A DNA stretch of 64,000 nucleotides from Pseudomonas lutea (GTDB lineage: Bacteria; Pseudomonadota; Gammaproteobacteria; Pseudomonadales; Pseudomonadaceae), in the NCBI RefSeq assembly GCF_000759445.1, contig NZ_JRMB01000001.1, positions 2,604,001 to 2,668,000 of the forward strand, read 5' to 3'. This document shows positions 35,902 through 48,276 of the stretch, one piece after another. The notes beneath the pieces are model-generated. The model searched no databases. It saw only the letters and a program-made list of their open reading frames with translations, and had not been told where the DNA came from. Within the stretch, counting starts at the first letter, position 1, and every line of letters starts with the position of its first letter. The position numbers and the translations under genes are program-made.

Positions 35902-35992
35902 GTGTGGGAGCGCGCTTGCCCCCGAACGAGGTGTATCAGTCACCGCTTATGAACCTGACACACCTCATTCGCGGGCAAGCGCGCTCCCACAC
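35902..35992. repeat. REPIN-type inverted repeat
   Basis: A 20-bp perfect inverted repeat (GTGTGGGAGCGCGCTTGCCC at 35902-35921 with its complement at 35973-35992). The spacer is partly self-complementary too (GAACGAGGTGT with ACACCTCATTC). It lies between the MHS transporter and purT; a half-site of the same family occurs near 57628. Confidence 0.88.
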
Positions 35993-36058
35993 TGTCAGCA
36001 GGTAGCGGGTGACATAGGCAGGTTTGATCCAACGTCTTCGTGCGCACAGCTATCAAAC

Positions 36059-36089
36059 AAAAACGGCGCCTGTGAGGACGCCGTTTTTT
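36059..36089. terminator. Bidirectional terminator of purT (and possibly the MHS transporter)
   Basis: AAACGGCG (36061-36068) pairs with CGCCGTTT (36079-36086), with an A-run before and a T-run of six after. It lies 16 bases past the purT stop codon. Confidence 0.88.
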
Positions 36090-36104
36090 GTTCGAAGTTG
36101 ACGC

Positions 36105-37286
36105 TTAAAGCTGAACCTTCACGGCCATCGAAGCACGGGTGGCCTTGCGCCGGGCGTCATCAACCGACTCGTCACGCGCCAGCGCCACGCCCATGCGCCG
36201 CTGACCGTTGACTTCTGGCTTGCCAAACAGACGCAGCGCGGTGTCCGGCTCGCTCAGCGCCTGCTCCAGATTGGCAAACGCGGTCTGCGTGGATTGGCCT
36301 TCTACCAGAATCACTGCCGAGGCCGATGGGCCAAACTGGCGGATCAACGGAATCGGCAGGCCCAGAATCGCGCGGGCGTGTAGCGCAAACTGCGACAGGT
36401 CCTGAGAAATCAATGTCACCAGACCGGTGTCGTGGGGACGCGGCGACACTTCGCTGAACCAGACCTGGTCACCCTTGATGAACAGCTCGACGCCAAAAAG
36501 GCCTCGGCCGCCCAACGCTTCGGTCACGGCCTTGGCCACTCGCTCGGACTCGGCCAACGCCACCGGGCTCATGGCCTGTGGCTGCCAGGATTCCTGATAG
36601 TCGCCCTTCTCCTGACGGTGGCCAACCGGTGCACAGAACGTCGTGCCAGCGACATGGCGCACGGTCAGCAAGGTGATCTCGTAATCGAAGTCGATGAAGC
36701 CTTCGATGATGACTCGACCTTTGCCGGCGCGACCGCCCTCTTGGGCGTAGTCCCAGGCCTTCTGAATGTCAGCGTCGGTTTTCAGCAAACTCTGGCCCTT
36801 GCCCGACGAGCTCATGACCGGCTTGACCACGCACGGGAAGCCCAGGTCTTCAACGGCTTGCTTGTAGTCTTCGAACGTGTCGGCGAAGTAGTAAGGCGAG
36901 GTTGGCAGGCCCAGCTCTTCAGCGGCCAGGCGGCGGATGCCTTCGCGGTTCATGGTCAGCTGTGCGGCACGAGCCGTCGGGATGACCGTGAAGCCCTCGG
37001 ACTCCAGCTCGACCAGCGTCGCCGTGGCGATGGCTTCGATTTCCGGGACGATGTAATGCGGCTTCTCGGACTCGATCACCGCACGCAACGCCGCGCCGTC
37101 GAGCATGTTGATAACGTGGCTGCGATGCGCGACCTGCATCGCCGGAGCATTGGCATAACGGTCGACGGCGATCACTTCAACGCCCAGACGTTGCAGTTCG
37201 ATCACCACTTCCTTGCCAAGCTCGCCGCAACCGCAGAGCAAAACGCGGGTCGCGGTCGGCGACAGTGGAGTTCCGATTTGAGTCAT
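36105..37286 (-). CDS. purT: PurT, formate-dependent GAR transformylase
   Basis: ATP-grasp enzyme that makes formylglycinamide ribonucleotide from GAR, formate and ATP, the folate-independent alternative to PurN in purine synthesis. The 393-residue protein has the N-terminal Rossmann-like domain ([20 protein letters not shown]), the ATP-grasp domain with [20 protein letters not shown] and [12 protein letters not shown], and the metal-binding [19 protein letters not shown] 37286 has GAGG upstream and gives the family start; the frame is open 31 codons earlier. Confidence 0.97.
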   Translation of the reverse strand: MTQIGTPLSPTATRVLLCGCGELGKEVVIELQRLGVEVIAVDRYANAPAMQVAHRSHVINMLDGAALRAVIESEKPHYIVPEIEAIATATLVELESEGFTVIPTARAAQLTMNREGIRRLAAEELGLPTSPYYFADTFEDYKQAVEDLGFPCVVKPVMSSSGKGQSLLKTDADIQKAWDYAQEGGRAGKGRVIIEGFIDFDYEITLLTVRHVAGTTFCAPVGHRQEKGDYQESWQPQAMSPVALAESERVAKAVTEALGGRGLFGVELFIKGDQVWFSEVSPRPHDTGLVTLISQDLSQFALHARAILGLPIPLIRQFGPSASAVILVEGQSTQTAFANLEQALSEPDTALRLFGKPEVNGQRRMGVALARDESVDDARRKATRASMAVKVQL

Positions 37287-37404
37287 CTCAGGTCCTCGTG
37301 GAGCAGGTCGAGGGTCGCTCGCCGTGTGCAAGCAACCGCAGGGGAGAAAGGCGCGCAATTTACCATGTTGGCAAGGCAAAGGGATGCAGCAGCGCAGGGA
37401 TGAG

Positions 37405-37683
37405 TCAGCGGCGGCGGGCGTCGCCGTTCACCGAAAACATCATGCCGCCCGCCTTCGCCCGCTCGTCACAGGCCGCGAGCACGGCGCGGCGTGCCGGGTT
37501 GTCCATGCGGCTCCAGCCGGTAATCTCGGCCACGGTGCGCTGGCACCCGGTGCAGACGTCCGCATCGTCCAGCGAGCAAATGCTTACGCACGGCGAGCGG
37601 ACCGGCTTTTCATGGGCGCTCGTTTCGGCGATTGGGGAACCTGGGATCGGGGAGTCGAAGGTCGGGGAGTCGGGGCTGGGCAT
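37405..37683 (-). CDS. DUF1289 small cysteine-motif protein
   Basis: A 92-residue protein. The C-terminal 60 residues are the DUF1289 domain, with [20 protein letters not shown] giving four cysteines that probably bind a metal, and the family tail EITGWSRM. The N-terminal 22 residues ([13 protein letters not shown]) come from short GGGGAGTCG-like repeats in the DNA and look like a recently extended low-complexity leader. Its ATG overlaps the stop of the gamma-carbonic anhydrase gene (TGATG), so translation is coupled. Function of the family is unknown. Confidence 0.85.
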   Translation of the reverse strand: MPSPDSPTFDSPIPGSPIAETSAHEKPVRSPCVSICSLDDADVCTGCQRTVAEITGWSRMDNPARRAVLAACDERAKAGGMMFSVNGDARRR

Positions 37684-38207
37684 CAGTCTTCCTGTGGCGC
37701 CAGGTCACGCGCATAACGTTGGGCGTTGTGGACGTAATGGGCGGCGCTGGCTTCGAGCATTTTCTTTTGGGCCTCGGTCAGCTCGCGGACGATTTTACCG
37801 GGCGACCCCATGACCAGCGAGCCATCGGGGATGACTTTGCCTTCGCCGATCAACGAATTCGCGCCAATGATGCAATGCTTGCCGATCTTTGCCCCGTTGA
37901 GGATGACCGAGTTGATGCCGATAAGCGTGTTGTCGTCCACGCTGCAGCCATGCAGCATCACGTTGTGGCCGACGGTGACGTTGCGGCCAATGGTCAGCGG
38001 CGAGCCCATGTCCGTGTGCATCACCGTCCCGTCCTGCACATTGCTGTTCTCGCCAATGTCGATCAGCTCGTTATCGCCGCGCAGCACGGCACCGAACCAG
38101 ACACTCGCATTGGCCTGCAAGCGCACATTGCCGATGACGGTCGCAGTGGGCGCGATCCAGCTGGTCGGGTGGGCATCAACGCGGGATTCGCCCAGGCGGT
38201 ACTTCAT
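37683..38207 (-). CDS. Gamma-class carbonic anhydrase family protein (YrdA-like)
   Basis: A 174-residue left-handed beta-helix protein with repeated hexapeptides (for example [20 protein letters not shown]). The three zinc histidines of the gamma class are present in VMHTDMGSP and [10 protein letters not shown]. Relatives are YrdA/PaaY/CaiE; many act as carbonic anhydrases or thioesterase-like proteins, and activity cannot be told here. It lies 35 bases downstream of the CoA-Nudix gene and overlaps DUF1289, forming a three-gene minus-strand group. Confidence 0.9.
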   Translation of the reverse strand: MKYRLGESRVDAHPTSWIAPTATVIGNVRLQANASVWFGAVLRGDNELIDIGENSNVQDGTVMHTDMGSPLTIGRNVTVGHNVMLHGCSVDDNTLIGINSVILNGAKIGKHCIIGANSLIGEGKVIPDGSLVMGSPGKIVRELTEAQKKMLEASAAHYVHNAQRYARDLAPQED

Positions 38208-38242
38208 GACGTGCTCCTTGTGGCCAAACCTGGCGCGGCGGG

Positions 38243-38854
38243 TCAGGATTTCAGCGTATGGATGATGGATCGAGTGGGCGGCTGGTTGAGGTTGATGCCG
38301 CTGTCGAACAGCAGGTTCATCAGCTCGACGATCATGATCGCGGTCAGGCCCCAGATCTTGTACTCGCCGAACCGGTAACTCGGCACATACCAGCTGCGCC
38401 CCTGGTAGTCGATGCGATGGGTGTGTTCGCGAACGTCCTGCCGAAAGAACTCCAGCGGCACGCTGAACACCGCTGCAATTTCAGCATCATTGGGCGTGTA
38501 TTCAACGAAGTCGGGAATAAGGCCGACGTAAGGCGTCACCTTGATGCCGTGCTTGGAAATGAGCGGACTCAGCGGGCCGACCACTTCCACCAATCCGGGC
38601 GGCAGGCCGATCTCCTCCTGTGCTTCGCGCAGGGCGGTAAAAATCAGGTCCGGGTCTTCGGGGTCCCGACGCCCGCCGGGAAAAGCCACTTCGCCGCCAT
38701 GGGTCGACAACCCGCTGGCACGCAAGGTCAGCACCAGCTCGGGTTCTTCACTGCGAGTAATGGGCAGAAGCACGGCGGCTTCGGGGAAGCGCGCGTCCGT
38801 CTCCAGCCTCACCGGCGTGTGGCTGCTCATACGGAGAAGAAGCTCATCCAGCAT
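38243..38854 (-). CDS. CoA pyrophosphatase, Nudix family (NudL-like)
   Basis: The 203-residue Nudix hydrolase is expected to split coenzyme A or its oxidised forms into phosphopantetheine and 3',5'-ADP. The UPF0035/NudL signature ([19 protein letters not shown]) runs into the Nudix box [13 protein letters not shown]. Normal length for NudL. First gene of a minus-strand group with the gamma-carbonic anhydrase and DUF1289; divergent from the zinc-ribbon Nudix gene. Confidence 0.9.
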   Translation of the reverse strand: MLDELLLRMSSHTPVRLETDARFPEAAVLLPITRSEEPELVLTLRASGLSTHGGEVAFPGGRRDPEDPDLIFTALREAQEEIGLPPGLVEVVGPLSPLISKHGIKVTPYVGLIPDFVEYTPNDAEIAAVFSVPLEFFRQDVREHTHRIDYQGRSWYVPSYRFGEYKIWGLTAIMIVELMNLLFDSGINLNQPPTRSIIHTLKS

Positions 38855-38998
38855 GGGAATTCTCGATCGGTTGCCTGCCCGGCATCATGCACCAAAGCGT
38901 CGACGCGCCCAAGTGTTGCCAGACACGCCATACACCTCTTGCCGTGTACCTGCGCAACAGCTCAAGATAGCCGCTGACTTCAGGAACCCGATCCGATC

Positions 38999-39550
38999 AT
39001 GAAATTCTGCAGCAACTGCGGCGAAAAGGTCATTCAGCGTATTCCCGAGGGCGACAGCCGCCCGCGTTACGTGTGTGAGCACTGCAACACCATTCACTAC
39101 CAGAATCCCAACATCGTGGCGGGCGTCGTACCGGTCTGGGGCGACAAGGTGCTGCTCTGCCGTCGGGCCATTGAGCCGCGGCTGGGCTACTGGACGCTGC
39201 CGGCCGGGTTCATGGAAAACGGCGAAAGTGTCGAGCAGGCTGCGCGCCGTGAAACCCTGGAAGAGGCCTGCGCCGAGGTGGAGGACTTGCAGCTGTATTC
39301 CATGATCGACGTGCCGCACATCAATCAAGTGCATATTTTCTACCGCTCCAACCTCGCCAGCCCAGAGTTCGCCGCAGGCGTCGAAAGCCTTGAGGTGAAG
39401 CTGTTCGACGAAGCGGATATCCCGTGGACTGACTTGGCGTTCAATACGGTCAGACGTACCCTGGAATGTTTTTTCCGCGACCGGCGGCATCAAGATTTCC
39501 AGGTGCGCACCGATTGTCTGTCTGTTACTCCGCCGCTCAAGACCACTTGA
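38999..39550 (+). CDS. Nudix hydrolase with N-terminal zinc ribbon
   Basis: A 183-residue protein. Residues 1-35 form a zinc ribbon (KFCSNCGEKV and YVCEHCNTIHY, two CxxC pairs), followed by a Nudix domain with a full Nudix box GFMENGESVEQAARRETLEE. This is the NUDT14-like/NudC-related architecture; relatives act on ADP-ribose or NAD-type compounds, but the substrate here is unknown. It is followed by the L,D-transpeptidase gene after 50 bases. Confidence 0.88.
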   Translation: MKFCSNCGEKVIQRIPEGDSRPRYVCEHCNTIHYQNPNIVAGVVPVWGDKVLLCRRAIEPRLGYWTLPAGFMENGESVEQAARRETLEEACAEVEDLQLYSMIDVPHINQVHIFYRSNLASPEFAAGVESLEVKLFDEADIPWTDLAFNTVRRTLECFFRDRRHQDFQVRTDCLSVTPPLKTT

Positions 39551-39600
39551 TCAACACGATGGCGCGCGCTTGCCGCGCAGGCTTCAGGGATATCCTTTTC

Positions 39601-40164
39601 ATGCGTTGGTTGCTTGCTGTTTTATGCCTGTCGTTTGTGCCGTTGTCCCAGGCTGCGTTCACCCAGACCATCGTGCCTAAAGGCAGCGAACAGAAGTTCG
39701 TTGGCGGCAAGGTCATCGACACCGAAAACATCGCCGACCGCACCATCGATAAAGTATTGGTGCTCAAGTCCGCGCATCAGCTGCAGCTGATCAGCCGTGG
39801 GGAGGCGTTAAAGACGTACCGAATTTCCCTGGGCAAAGCGCCCAAAGGTCCCAAGTTGCAGGAAGGCGATCAGCGCACACCGGAAGGCTTTTACTGGCTG
39901 GACTGGCGCAAGACCAGCGACGCCTACAATCTGTCGCTGCATATTTCCTACCCCAATATTTCTGACGCCGCACGCGCACGCCGCGAAGGCGTGAAGCCGG
40001 GCAGCATGATCATGATTCACGGCACGCCGATCAACGAGGACTATCCGGAGTGGTACTTCCACACGCTGGACTGGACCAATGGCTGCATTGCCATGCGCAA
40101 CAGCGATATCCGTGAGGTGTGGGATCTGGTGAAAGACGGCACGATGATCGAAATCCGGCCTTGA
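39601..40164 (+). CDS. L,D-transpeptidase family protein (YkuD domain)
   Basis: A 187-residue periplasmic enzyme expected to cross-link peptidoglycan or attach proteins to it. It has a signal peptide (about 1-18, LAVLCLSFVPLSQA) and a YkuD domain (about 45-187) with the catalytic pair H140 (IHGTPIN) and C162 (WTNGCIAMRN). The stop codon lies within the first unit of a 7-bp tandem repeat. ATG 39601 starts directly at the signal peptide; the frame extends back into the Nudix gene. Confidence 0.92.
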   Translation: MRWLLAVLCLSFVPLSQAAFTQTIVPKGSEQKFVGGKVIDTENIADRTIDKVLVLKSAHQLQLISRGEALKTYRISLGKAPKGPKLQEGDQRTPEGFYWLDWRKTSDAYNLSLHISYPNISDAARARREGVKPGSMIMIHGTPINEDYPEWYFHTLDWTNGCIAMRNSDIREVWDLVKDGTMIEIRP

Positions 40165-40195
40165 GGATTGAGGATTGAGGATTGAAGATTGAGGT
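40161..40195. repeat. Heptanucleotide tandem repeat, five copies
   Basis: Five consecutive 7-mers: TTGAGGA three times, then TTGAAGA and TTGAGGT. It starts at the stop codon of the L,D-transpeptidase gene and is followed by a REPIN. Confidence 0.85.
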
Positions 40196-40203
40196 GAGAC
40201 GAC

Positions 40204-40292
40204 TGTAGGAGCCGGCTTGCTGGCGAACGGGCTGTATCCGTCAGCACTGCTGTCAAAGGCCTGGCGGGTTCGCCAGCAAGCCGGCTCCTACA
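40204..40292. repeat. REPIN with 25-bp perfect inverted repeats
   Basis: The arm at 40204-40228 (TGTAGGAGCCGGCTTGCTGG plus CGAAC) is matched by its exact complement at 40268-40292, around a 39-base spacer. This is the common Pseudomonas REP family (GGAGCCGGCTTGC). It separates the convergent L,D-transpeptidase and NIF3-type genes. Confidence 0.92.
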
Positions 40293-40352
40293 GAGGATCA
40301 GCTGTGCGGTGGCAAGCAGACCGGTATAGGGCTCAATACAACGACAGCGAAG

Positions 40353-40664
40353 CTAGATATCCGCCAGCTTCCACACATCGTATGCCGGTACTTCATAGGG
40401 ATGACTGCGTTTAAGCGCAGAAACCGCCTGCTCGATCAGCTCGTCAGCCACAACGAGCTCGACCTTCCATTCCTGAACCTGCTCGACCTCGCCGGCTCGC
40501 CCGATGAAGGGCTGACTGCCGTCCAGCGGGCGGAACTGGCCCTGGCCGAGCACTTGCCATGAGCAGCAGTCGTAAGCGCCGATTCGCCCCGCACCGGCGG
40601 CGAACAACGCGCTTTTGACCTGCTCCACATGGCTGGGCGGCACAAAGAACGCCAGCTTGTACAT
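40353..40664 (-). CDS. NIF3-type small domain protein (YqfO/CutA-like fold)
   Basis: A 103-residue protein equivalent to the inserted or C-terminal ferredoxin-like domain of NIF3/YqfO proteins: YKLAFFVPPSHVEQVKSALF at the start, RIGAYDCCSWQVLGQGQFRP, and KRSHPYEVPAYDVW at the end, the latter recalling CutA1 trimers. Stand-alone copies are common in gammaproteobacteria; function is unknown. The gene starts five bases after the purL stop codon and is probably co-transcribed with it. ATG 40664 is the family start. Confidence 0.85.
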   Translation of the reverse strand: MYKLAFFVPPSHVEQVKSALFAAGAGRIGAYDCCSWQVLGQGQFRPLDGSQPFIGRAGEVEQVQEWKVELVVADELIEQAVSALKRSHPYEVPAYDVWKLADI

Positions 40665-40669
40665 CGCGA

Positions 40670-43600
40670 TCAGTTCACCCAGACGCGCGCGTTGCGGAAC
40701 ATCCGCATCCACGCACCGTCCTCGGTCCACTCGTCCGGGCGCCAGGAGTTGTTCACCGCGCGGAACACGCGCTCAGGGTGCGGCATCATGATGGTGACGC
40801 GGCCGTCGAGGGTGGTGAGGCCGGCAATCCCGCGCGGCGAACCGTTCGGGTTGGCCGGATAGGTTTCAGTGACTTTGCCGTGATTGTCGACGAAACGCAC
40901 CGCAACGGTGCCGGACAGGTCGGTTTCAAGCAGCGCGTCCGGCGACTTGAACTCGGCGTGCCCTTCACCGTGAGCGATAGCGATCGGCATATGCGAGCCG
41001 GCCATCCCTTGCAGGAAGATCGATGCCGATTTCTGGATCTCGACCATCGCCACGCGCGCCTCGAACTGCTCCGAGCGGTTGCGCACGAAATGCGGCCAGA
41101 ACTCGCTGCCCGGAATCAGCGCGCTGAGGTTGGACATCATCTGGCAACCGTTGCACACACCCAGCGCAAAACTGTCGCTACGGGCGAAGAAGCCCTGGAA
41201 CGCATCGCGTGCACGGGTGTTGAACAGCGCGGACTTGGCCCAGCCTTCGCCGGCGCCCAGTACGTCGCCGTAGGAGAAGCCCCCGCAGGCGACCAGCCCT
41301 TTGAAGTCATTGAGGTCAACGCGACCGGCAAGGATGTCGCTCATGTGCACGTCAACCGAGGCGAAGCCGGCACGGTCAAAGGCGGCTGCCATCTCGACCT
41401 GGCCATTCACGCCCTGCTCACGCAGCACCGCCACTTGCGGGCGAACGCCTTTCTTGATGTAGGGCGCAGCGATGTCGTCATTGACGTCATAGCCCAGCTT
41501 CACGCTCAGACCCGGATTATCTTCTTCCAACAGCGCATCGAACTCCTGATCCGCGCACTCGGCGTTGTCGCGCAGACGCTGGATCTGGTAGCTGGTCTCG
41601 CTCCACTGACGCTGGAGCAGGCGGCGGTCGCCTTTGAAAACACCCTCGCCTTTCAGGCTGACGGACACTTCGCTGTTGTTGATCGGCTGGCCGATCACCG
41701 CAACGCAATTCTCGCCCAGACCCGCAGCACTGAACTGTGCGAGCACAACCGGCGTGGCGTCCTGACGAACCTGAATCACCGCACCCAGTTCTTCGTTGAA
41801 CAGAATGGCCGCGACCTTCTCAGGCGTACCGGTCAGGGTGCCGAGTTCAAGATTCAACCCGCAGTGACCGGCGAAGGCCATTTCAAGCGCAGTGGCCATC
41901 AGACCACCGTCCGAACGGTCGTGGTAGGCCAGCAGATGGCCATCGGCGTTCAGGCCTTGAATGACCGCAAAGAAGGCTTTGAGGTCTTCGGCATCGTCGA
42001 CGTCCGGCGCGACGCTGCCCAGCTTGCCGTGGGTCTGGGCAAGAATCGACGCACCCATGCGGTTCTTGCCACGGCCCAGGTCGATCAGGATCAGATCGGT
42101 CAGGCCCTTGTCCATGCGCAGCTGCGGGGTCAAGGTTTTGCGGATGTCGATGACCGGGGCGAAACCGGTCACGATCAACGACAGCGGCGAGGTCACGGTT
42201 TTCTCGGTGCCTTCGTCGCTCCAGCGGGTCTTCATGGACATCGAGTCCTTGCCGACCGGAATGGTAATGCCCAACTCAGGGCACAGTTCCATACCAACGG
42301 CCTTGACGGTGTCGTACAGGCGCGCGTCTTCGCCCGGGTGCCCGGCAGCGGACATCCAGTTGGCGGACAGCTTGATGTCGGAGATCTTGCCGATACTCGA
42401 CGCCGCGATGTTGGTCAGGGTCTCGCCAATGGCCATGCGCCCGGATGCAGGCGCATCCAGCAGCGCGAGCGGCGTACGCTCGCCCATCGCCATCGCTTCG
42501 CCGGTGTACACGTCAAAGCTGGTCGCGGTCACGGCCACGTCTGCCACCGGCACCTGCCAAGGCCCGACCATCTGGTCGCGATTCACCAGGCCGGTGATGC
42601 TGCGATCGCCGATGGTAATCAGGAAGCTTTTGCTCGCCACCGCCGGGTGATGCAGAACGCGCTGGACGCTTTCTTCGATGTCGAGCGCGCTCGGATCGAA
42701 GTCGTCGCCCAACTCGGCTTCACGCTCGGCGGAACGGTGCATGCGCGGCGCCTTGCCGAGCAGCACTTCCAGCGGCATATCAACCGGGCTGTTGCCGAAA
42801 TGACTGTCGGTGACGGTCAGTTGCGGCTCTTCAGTCGCCTCGCCGACCACTGCAAACGGGCAACGCTCACGTTCGCAGATGGCCTTGAAACGCTCGAAGT
42901 CAGGGGCGCTGACGGCCAGCACATAACGTTCCTGGGATTCGTTGCTCCAGATTTCCAGCGGCGCCATGCCTGGCTCGTCGTTGGGCACGTTGCGCAGCTC
43001 GAAGCGGCCGCCGCGACCACCGTCGTTGACCAGCTCCGGGAAGGCATTCGACAGACCGCCCGCGCCGACGTCATGGATAAACGCAATAGGGTTGGCTTCG
43101 CCCAGCTGCCAGCAGCGGTCAATGACCTCCTGGCAACGACGTTCCATTTCCGGGTTTTCACGCTGCACCGAGGCGAAATCCAGATCCGCCGAGCTGGTGC
43201 CGGTGGCCATGGAGGAAGCCGCGCCGCCGCCCAGACCGATCAGCATCGCCGGGCCGCCCAGCACGATCAGCTTGGCGCCAACGGTGATTTCGCCCTTCTG
43301 CACGTGCCCTTCGCGGATGTTACCCATGCCACCGGCGAGCATGATCGGCTTGTGATAGCCACGAACCTCGTCGCCATGGGGCGTGCTGATGGACTGCTCG
43401 AAGGTACGGAAGTAGCCGGTCAGGGCCGGACGACCGAATTCATTGTTGAACGCCGCGCCACCCAGCGGGCCTTCAATCATGATGTCGAGCGGCGTGACGA
43501 TGCGCTCGGGTTTGCCATAGGGCTTTTCCCAAGGCTGCTCGAAGCCCGGAATGTTGAGGTTGGAAACGGTGAAACCGGTGAGACCGGCTTTCGGCTTGGC

Positions 43601-44569
43601 GCCGCGACCGGTGGCGCCCTCGTCGCGAATTTCGCCGCCGGAGCCGGTGGATGCACCGGGGAACGGCGCGATCGCCGTCGGGTGGTTGTGGGTTTCGACC
43701 TTCATCAGAATGTGCACCGGCTCCTGAACCGCAGCGTACTCGCGGGTTTCAGGATTCGGGAAGAAGCGCCCGGCGACGCTGCCGACGATCACCGAAGCGT
43801 TGTCCTTGTAAGCGGACAGCACGCCTTCGTTGTGCATCTGGTAGGTGTTCTTGATCATGCCGAACAGGCTTTTTTCCTGGCTCTGGCCGTCGATGTCCCA
43901 ACTGGCGTTGAAGATCTTGTGGCGGCAGTGCTCGGAGTTGGCCTGGGCGAACATCATCAGTTCGATGTCGTGCGGGTTACGCTTGAGGCCGACGAACGCG
44001 CTCACCAGGTAATCGATTTCGTCCTCGGCCAGCGCAAGCCCCAGCTCGACGTTGGCTTTTTCCAGCGCGGCACGGCCACCACCCAAGACGTCGATGGCGG
44101 TCAGCGGTTTCGGCTCGGCATGGCTGAACAGGCTCGCCGCCTCTTCCAGCGCGCCCAGTACGATCTGGGTCATGCGGTCGTGAAGCGCGTCGGCAATCAT
44201 CTGCGCGTCGGCGTCGCTGAACTGGCCCTGCACATAGAAAGCAATGCCGCGCTCAAGACGCTGGATCTTGGTCAGGCTGCAATTGCGGGCGATGTCTGTG
44301 GCCTTGCTCGACCATGGCGAGATGGTCCCGAAACGCGGCAGGACCAGGAACAGGCGGCCCGCAGGCTCCTGAACCGGAACGCTCGGACCGTACTTCAACA
44401 GGCGCGCAAGCACTTGTTGCTCGTCTTCGGTCAGGACACCATCGACCTCAGCGAAGTGGGCGAATTCAGCGTACAGGCCACTGACAGACGGAACTTTATC
44501 GTTCAGCTGCGCAAGTAATTTCTGGTGGCGGAAGGCGGAAAGGGCGGGAGCACCACGCAAGATCAACAT
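40670..44569 (-). CDS. purL: PurL, phosphoribosylformylglycinamidine synthase
   Basis: Large single-chain enzyme of purine synthesis converting FGAR and glutamine to FGAM. The 1299-residue protein is the normal length for the gammaproteobacterial type. The order is an N-terminal domain starting [20 protein letters not shown], a linker, two AIRS-like synthase halves ([20 protein letters not shown] around residue 300 and GRSITGL-type repeats near 700), and a C-terminal glutaminase with nucleophile Cys in [18 protein letters not shown] and the His/Glu pair in AHGEGHAEF. The ATG at 44569 matches the family; 240 upstream bases of open frame reach into the divergent mltF promoter. Confidence 0.97.
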   Translation of the reverse strand: MLILRGAPALSAFRHQKLLAQLNDKVPSVSGLYAEFAHFAEVDGVLTEDEQQVLARLLKYGPSVPVQEPAGRLFLVLPRFGTISPWSSKATDIARNCSLTKIQRLERGIAFYVQGQFSDADAQMIADALHDRMTQIVLGALEEAASLFSHAEPKPLTAIDVLGGGRAALEKANVELGLALAEDEIDYLVSAFVGLKRNPHDIELMMFAQANSEHCRHKIFNASWDIDGQSQEKSLFGMIKNTYQMHNEGVLSAYKDNASVIVGSVAGRFFPNPETREYAAVQEPVHILMKVETHNHPTAIAPFPGASTGSGGEIRDEGATGRGAKPKAGLTGFTVSNLNIPGFEQPWEKPYGKPERIVTPLDIMIEGPLGGAAFNNEFGRPALTGYFRTFEQSISTPHGDEVRGYHKPIMLAGGMGNIREGHVQKGEITVGAKLIVLGGPAMLIGLGGGAASSMATGTSSADLDFASVQRENPEMERRCQEVIDRCWQLGEANPIAFIHDVGAGGLSNAFPELVNDGGRGGRFELRNVPNDEPGMAPLEIWSNESQERYVLAVSAPDFERFKAICERERCPFAVVGEATEEPQLTVTDSHFGNSPVDMPLEVLLGKAPRMHRSAEREAELGDDFDPSALDIEESVQRVLHHPAVASKSFLITIGDRSITGLVNRDQMVGPWQVPVADVAVTATSFDVYTGEAMAMGERTPLALLDAPASGRMAIGETLTNIAASSIGKISDIKLSANWMSAAGHPGEDARLYDTVKAVGMELCPELGITIPVGKDSMSMKTRWSDEGTEKTVTSPLSLIVTGFAPVIDIRKTLTPQLRMDKGLTDLILIDLGRGKNRMGASILAQTHGKLGSVAPDVDDAEDLKAFFAVIQGLNADGHLLAYHDRSDGGLMATALEMAFAGHCGLNLELGTLTGTPEKVAAILFNEELGAVIQVRQDATPVVLAQFSAAGLGENCVAVIGQPINNSEVSVSLKGEGVFKGDRRLLQRQWSETSYQIQRLRDNAECADQEFDALLEEDNPGLSVKLGYDVNDDIAAPYIKKGVRPQVAVLREQGVNGQVEMAAAFDRAGFASVDVHMSDILAGRVDLNDFKGLVACGGFSYGDVLGAGEGWAKSALFNTRARDAFQGFFARSDSFALGVCNGCQMMSNLSALIPGSEFWPHFVRNRSEQFEARVAMVEIQKSASIFLQGMAGSHMPIAIAHGEGHAEFKSPDALLETDLSGTVAVRFVDNHGKVTETYPANPNGSPRGIAGLTTLDGRVTIMMPHPERVFRAVNNSWRPDEWTEDGAWMRMFRNARVWVN

Positions 44570-44619
44570 CGTCGGGACAGCCTCGAGAAGGGGGTGTGCT
44601 TTGAGGCCGTGCATTCTAG

Positions 44620-46242
<1,623 letters not shown>

Positions 46243-46248
46243 CCAGCG

Positions 46249-46731
46249 CTACGCCTTCGCTCGCCGCATCCTGAAAAACTCGCTCAGCATTGTCCCGCAC
46301 TCCTCCCCCAGCACGCCGCCCTCGAACAGCACGCGGTGGTTGAGAAACGGCTGCGTGAAGAACTGGCCCTGGCTCTGCACCACCCCGGCCTTCGGCTCGG
46401 TCGCGCCGTACACCACACGGCTGATGCGCGAATGGACGATCAGGCCCGCGCACATGCTGCAAGGCTCAAGCGTCACATACAGCGTGCTGCCCGGCAGGCG
46501 GTAATTGTTGACCGCCTGCGCCGCCGCGCGGATGGCGACCATTTCAGCGTGCGCACTCGGGTCGCTGCCGCTAATGGGGCAATTGAACCCGCGGCCGACG
46601 ATTTCTCCGTTCTGCACCACCACCGCCCCCACCGGCACCTCGCCCAACAATGCGCCCTCTGCGGCCAATGCCAGTGCTTGCTGCATGAAATGCTGATCGC
46701 GGCTGCGATCAATGATTGTCGGCTGACGCAT
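46249..46731 (-). CDS. tadA: TadA, tRNA-specific adenosine deaminase
   Basis: Deaminates A34 to inosine in tRNA-Arg(ACG). The 160-residue protein carries the zinc deaminase motifs HAEM (DPSAHAEMVAIR) and PCxxC (TLEPCSMCAGL). ATG 46731 overlaps the stop of the multicopper oxidase gene (TGATG), and a GGAG lies within the end of that gene, so the two are coupled. Confidence 0.96.
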   Translation of the reverse strand: MRQPTIIDRSRDQHFMQQALALAAEGALLGEVPVGAVVVQNGEIVGRGFNCPISGSDPSAHAEMVAIRAAAQAVNNYRLPGSTLYVTLEPCSMCAGLIVHSRISRVVYGATEPKAGVVQSQGQFFTQPFLNHRVLFEGGVLGEECGTMLSEFFRMRRAKA

Positions 46732-48104
46732 CAGGAGACCTCGATAGCGGCCATGAGACCGGTTTCCATGTGATCGACTACATGGCAGTGAAACATCCAC
46801 ACGCCGGGGTTATCAGCCACCAGTGCCACGCGCGCGCGCTCGTTGCGCCCCAGCAGATAGGTGTCCGTGAAATACGGAATCACGTCTTTGCGACTGGAAG
46901 CGATCACTTTGAAGCTCATCCCGTGCAAATGAATAGGGTGCTGATACTGCGTCATGTTTCTCAGCTCGAAAATGTAGCTCTTGCCCCGTTCAAGCCTGGC
47001 GATGGGGCGGTCGGCGCAGGTCTTGTCGGTGATGTCCCACGCCTGTCCGTTGATCTGCCACAAGCTGGGCGGCTTGCCATTGTCCACGTTCACCGACACC
47101 GAGCCGGCCCACTCAAAATTGAAGTTGAGCTTCTCGGCGTTGGCCAGATCAGGCTCGGCGACAGGGTTGGCCGGAAGTTCGGGTGGCCATTGGCCGGGCG
47201 CATCGCTGCTGGCGACCGAGCGGAATGTGCCGAGCCGGACAGGACCATTGCGCAGGGCAAGGTCCTCACCGGCTGCAGGTGCCTTGATCGCCAGACACAT
47301 CCGCATGCCCGGTCCCAGCCAGTAATCCTTGCCCAGCGGGCGGGGTTTGACCGGATTGCCGTCCAGGGCGTAGATCATCGCGTCCGCGCCCGGGAGGTTT
47401 AGGCGGTAGGTCACGGTGTTGTCGAGGTTGAGGATCCGCACGCGGGTGATCTGTCCGGCCGGCAGCTCAATCACACCCTGCGGCACGCCATTAATGGTCG
47501 ACAGGCGCCCGGCCGTCCCCTCGCGCGCCGCCTCGCGAATCACGCTGAAATCTGTAAACGCGCCCTCCTCGTCAACGTGCCAGCTTTTCAGACTGACGAC
47601 GCGCTCGTGGGCAAAACCGGTAGGCTCGCGCTCCTCGACGATCAGCGGCCCCACGAGCCCGCGGCCGAGTTGCTCACTGCTGCTGACGTGGGGGTGATAC
47701 CAATAGCTGCCGGCATCCGGGACGCGGAATTTATAGTCGAAGTACTCGCCCGGTTTGACCGGCAATTGCGAGACGTAGGGAACGCCGTCCATCTCCAGCG
47801 GGAGTCGGATGCCGTGCCAATGAATCGTTGTCTCAACAGGCAACTGATTGATGAAGCGCACCCGCAGCCAATCGCCTTGTCTGACGCGCAGTTCGTTACC
47901 TGGTGCCGAGCCGCCGAAGGCCCACGCGGGCGTCTGATGCCCGACAACCAGCTCGACGTCCAGCGGCGCGGCGATCAGCTCGTAATCGTGGCCCTCCCCC
48001 GGCCCGCGTGTGCCCAGCCAATACCTTGAGGCGCCACCCGCGCCAAGCCCGACCACGGCAAGGCCGGCCAGGCCTGCAAGTATTTGTCGACGGGTGAAAG
48101 ACAT
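46731..48104 (-). CDS. Multicopper oxidase, Tat-exported
   Basis: The 457-residue copper enzyme oxidises a substrate (metal ion or phenolic) with reduction of oxygen to water. A twin-arginine-type signal peptide starts MSFTRRQILAGLAGLAVVGL. All four copper-binding motifs are intact: TIHWHGI, YWYHPHV, HPIHLHGM and MFHCHVVDHMETGLM. Related Pseudomonas enzymes at this locus type have been discussed as CumA, once linked to Mn(II) oxidation; I do not claim that activity. ATG 48104 is placed at the Tat signal. Upstream of and coupled to tadA, divergent from the putative toxin. Confidence 0.92.
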   Translation of the reverse strand: MSFTRRQILAGLAGLAVVGLGAGGASRYWLGTRGPGEGHDYELIAAPLDVELVVGHQTPAWAFGGSAPGNELRVRQGDWLRVRFINQLPVETTIHWHGIRLPLEMDGVPYVSQLPVKPGEYFDYKFRVPDAGSYWYHPHVSSSEQLGRGLVGPLIVEEREPTGFAHERVVSLKSWHVDEEGAFTDFSVIREAAREGTAGRLSTINGVPQGVIELPAGQITRVRILNLDNTVTYRLNLPGADAMIYALDGNPVKPRPLGKDYWLGPGMRMCLAIKAPAAGEDLALRNGPVRLGTFRSVASSDAPGQWPPELPANPVAEPDLANAEKLNFNFEWAGSVSVNVDNGKPPSLWQINGQAWDITDKTCADRPIARLERGKSYIFELRNMTQYQHPIHLHGMSFKVIASSRKDVIPYFTDTYLLGRNERARVALVADNPGVWMFHCHVVDHMETGLMAAIEVS

Positions 48105-48276
48105 GTACGGAAAAACCTCAAACGACGGATCGCATTCGGGAACGATGCAGGGGGCGGACACGATACACCTGCACCTACAGAAATTTAAGGCGACGGCGCA
48201 GGCAATACATATTTAGTACCAAATGAATCGCTGATCGCGCCAAGCTTGTCGTCCTCATTCATCACGGAAGACGAAT

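Noticed and set aside
40778..44518. Very long plus-strand ORF (1246 codons) opposite purL, and similar long antisense ORFs opposite wspE, guaA, guaB and leuA
   Set aside because: Typical of GC-rich genomes, where the antisense frame of a conserved gene lacks stops. The sense genes carry all family motifs; the antisense products are rich in Arg, Gln and His and have none.
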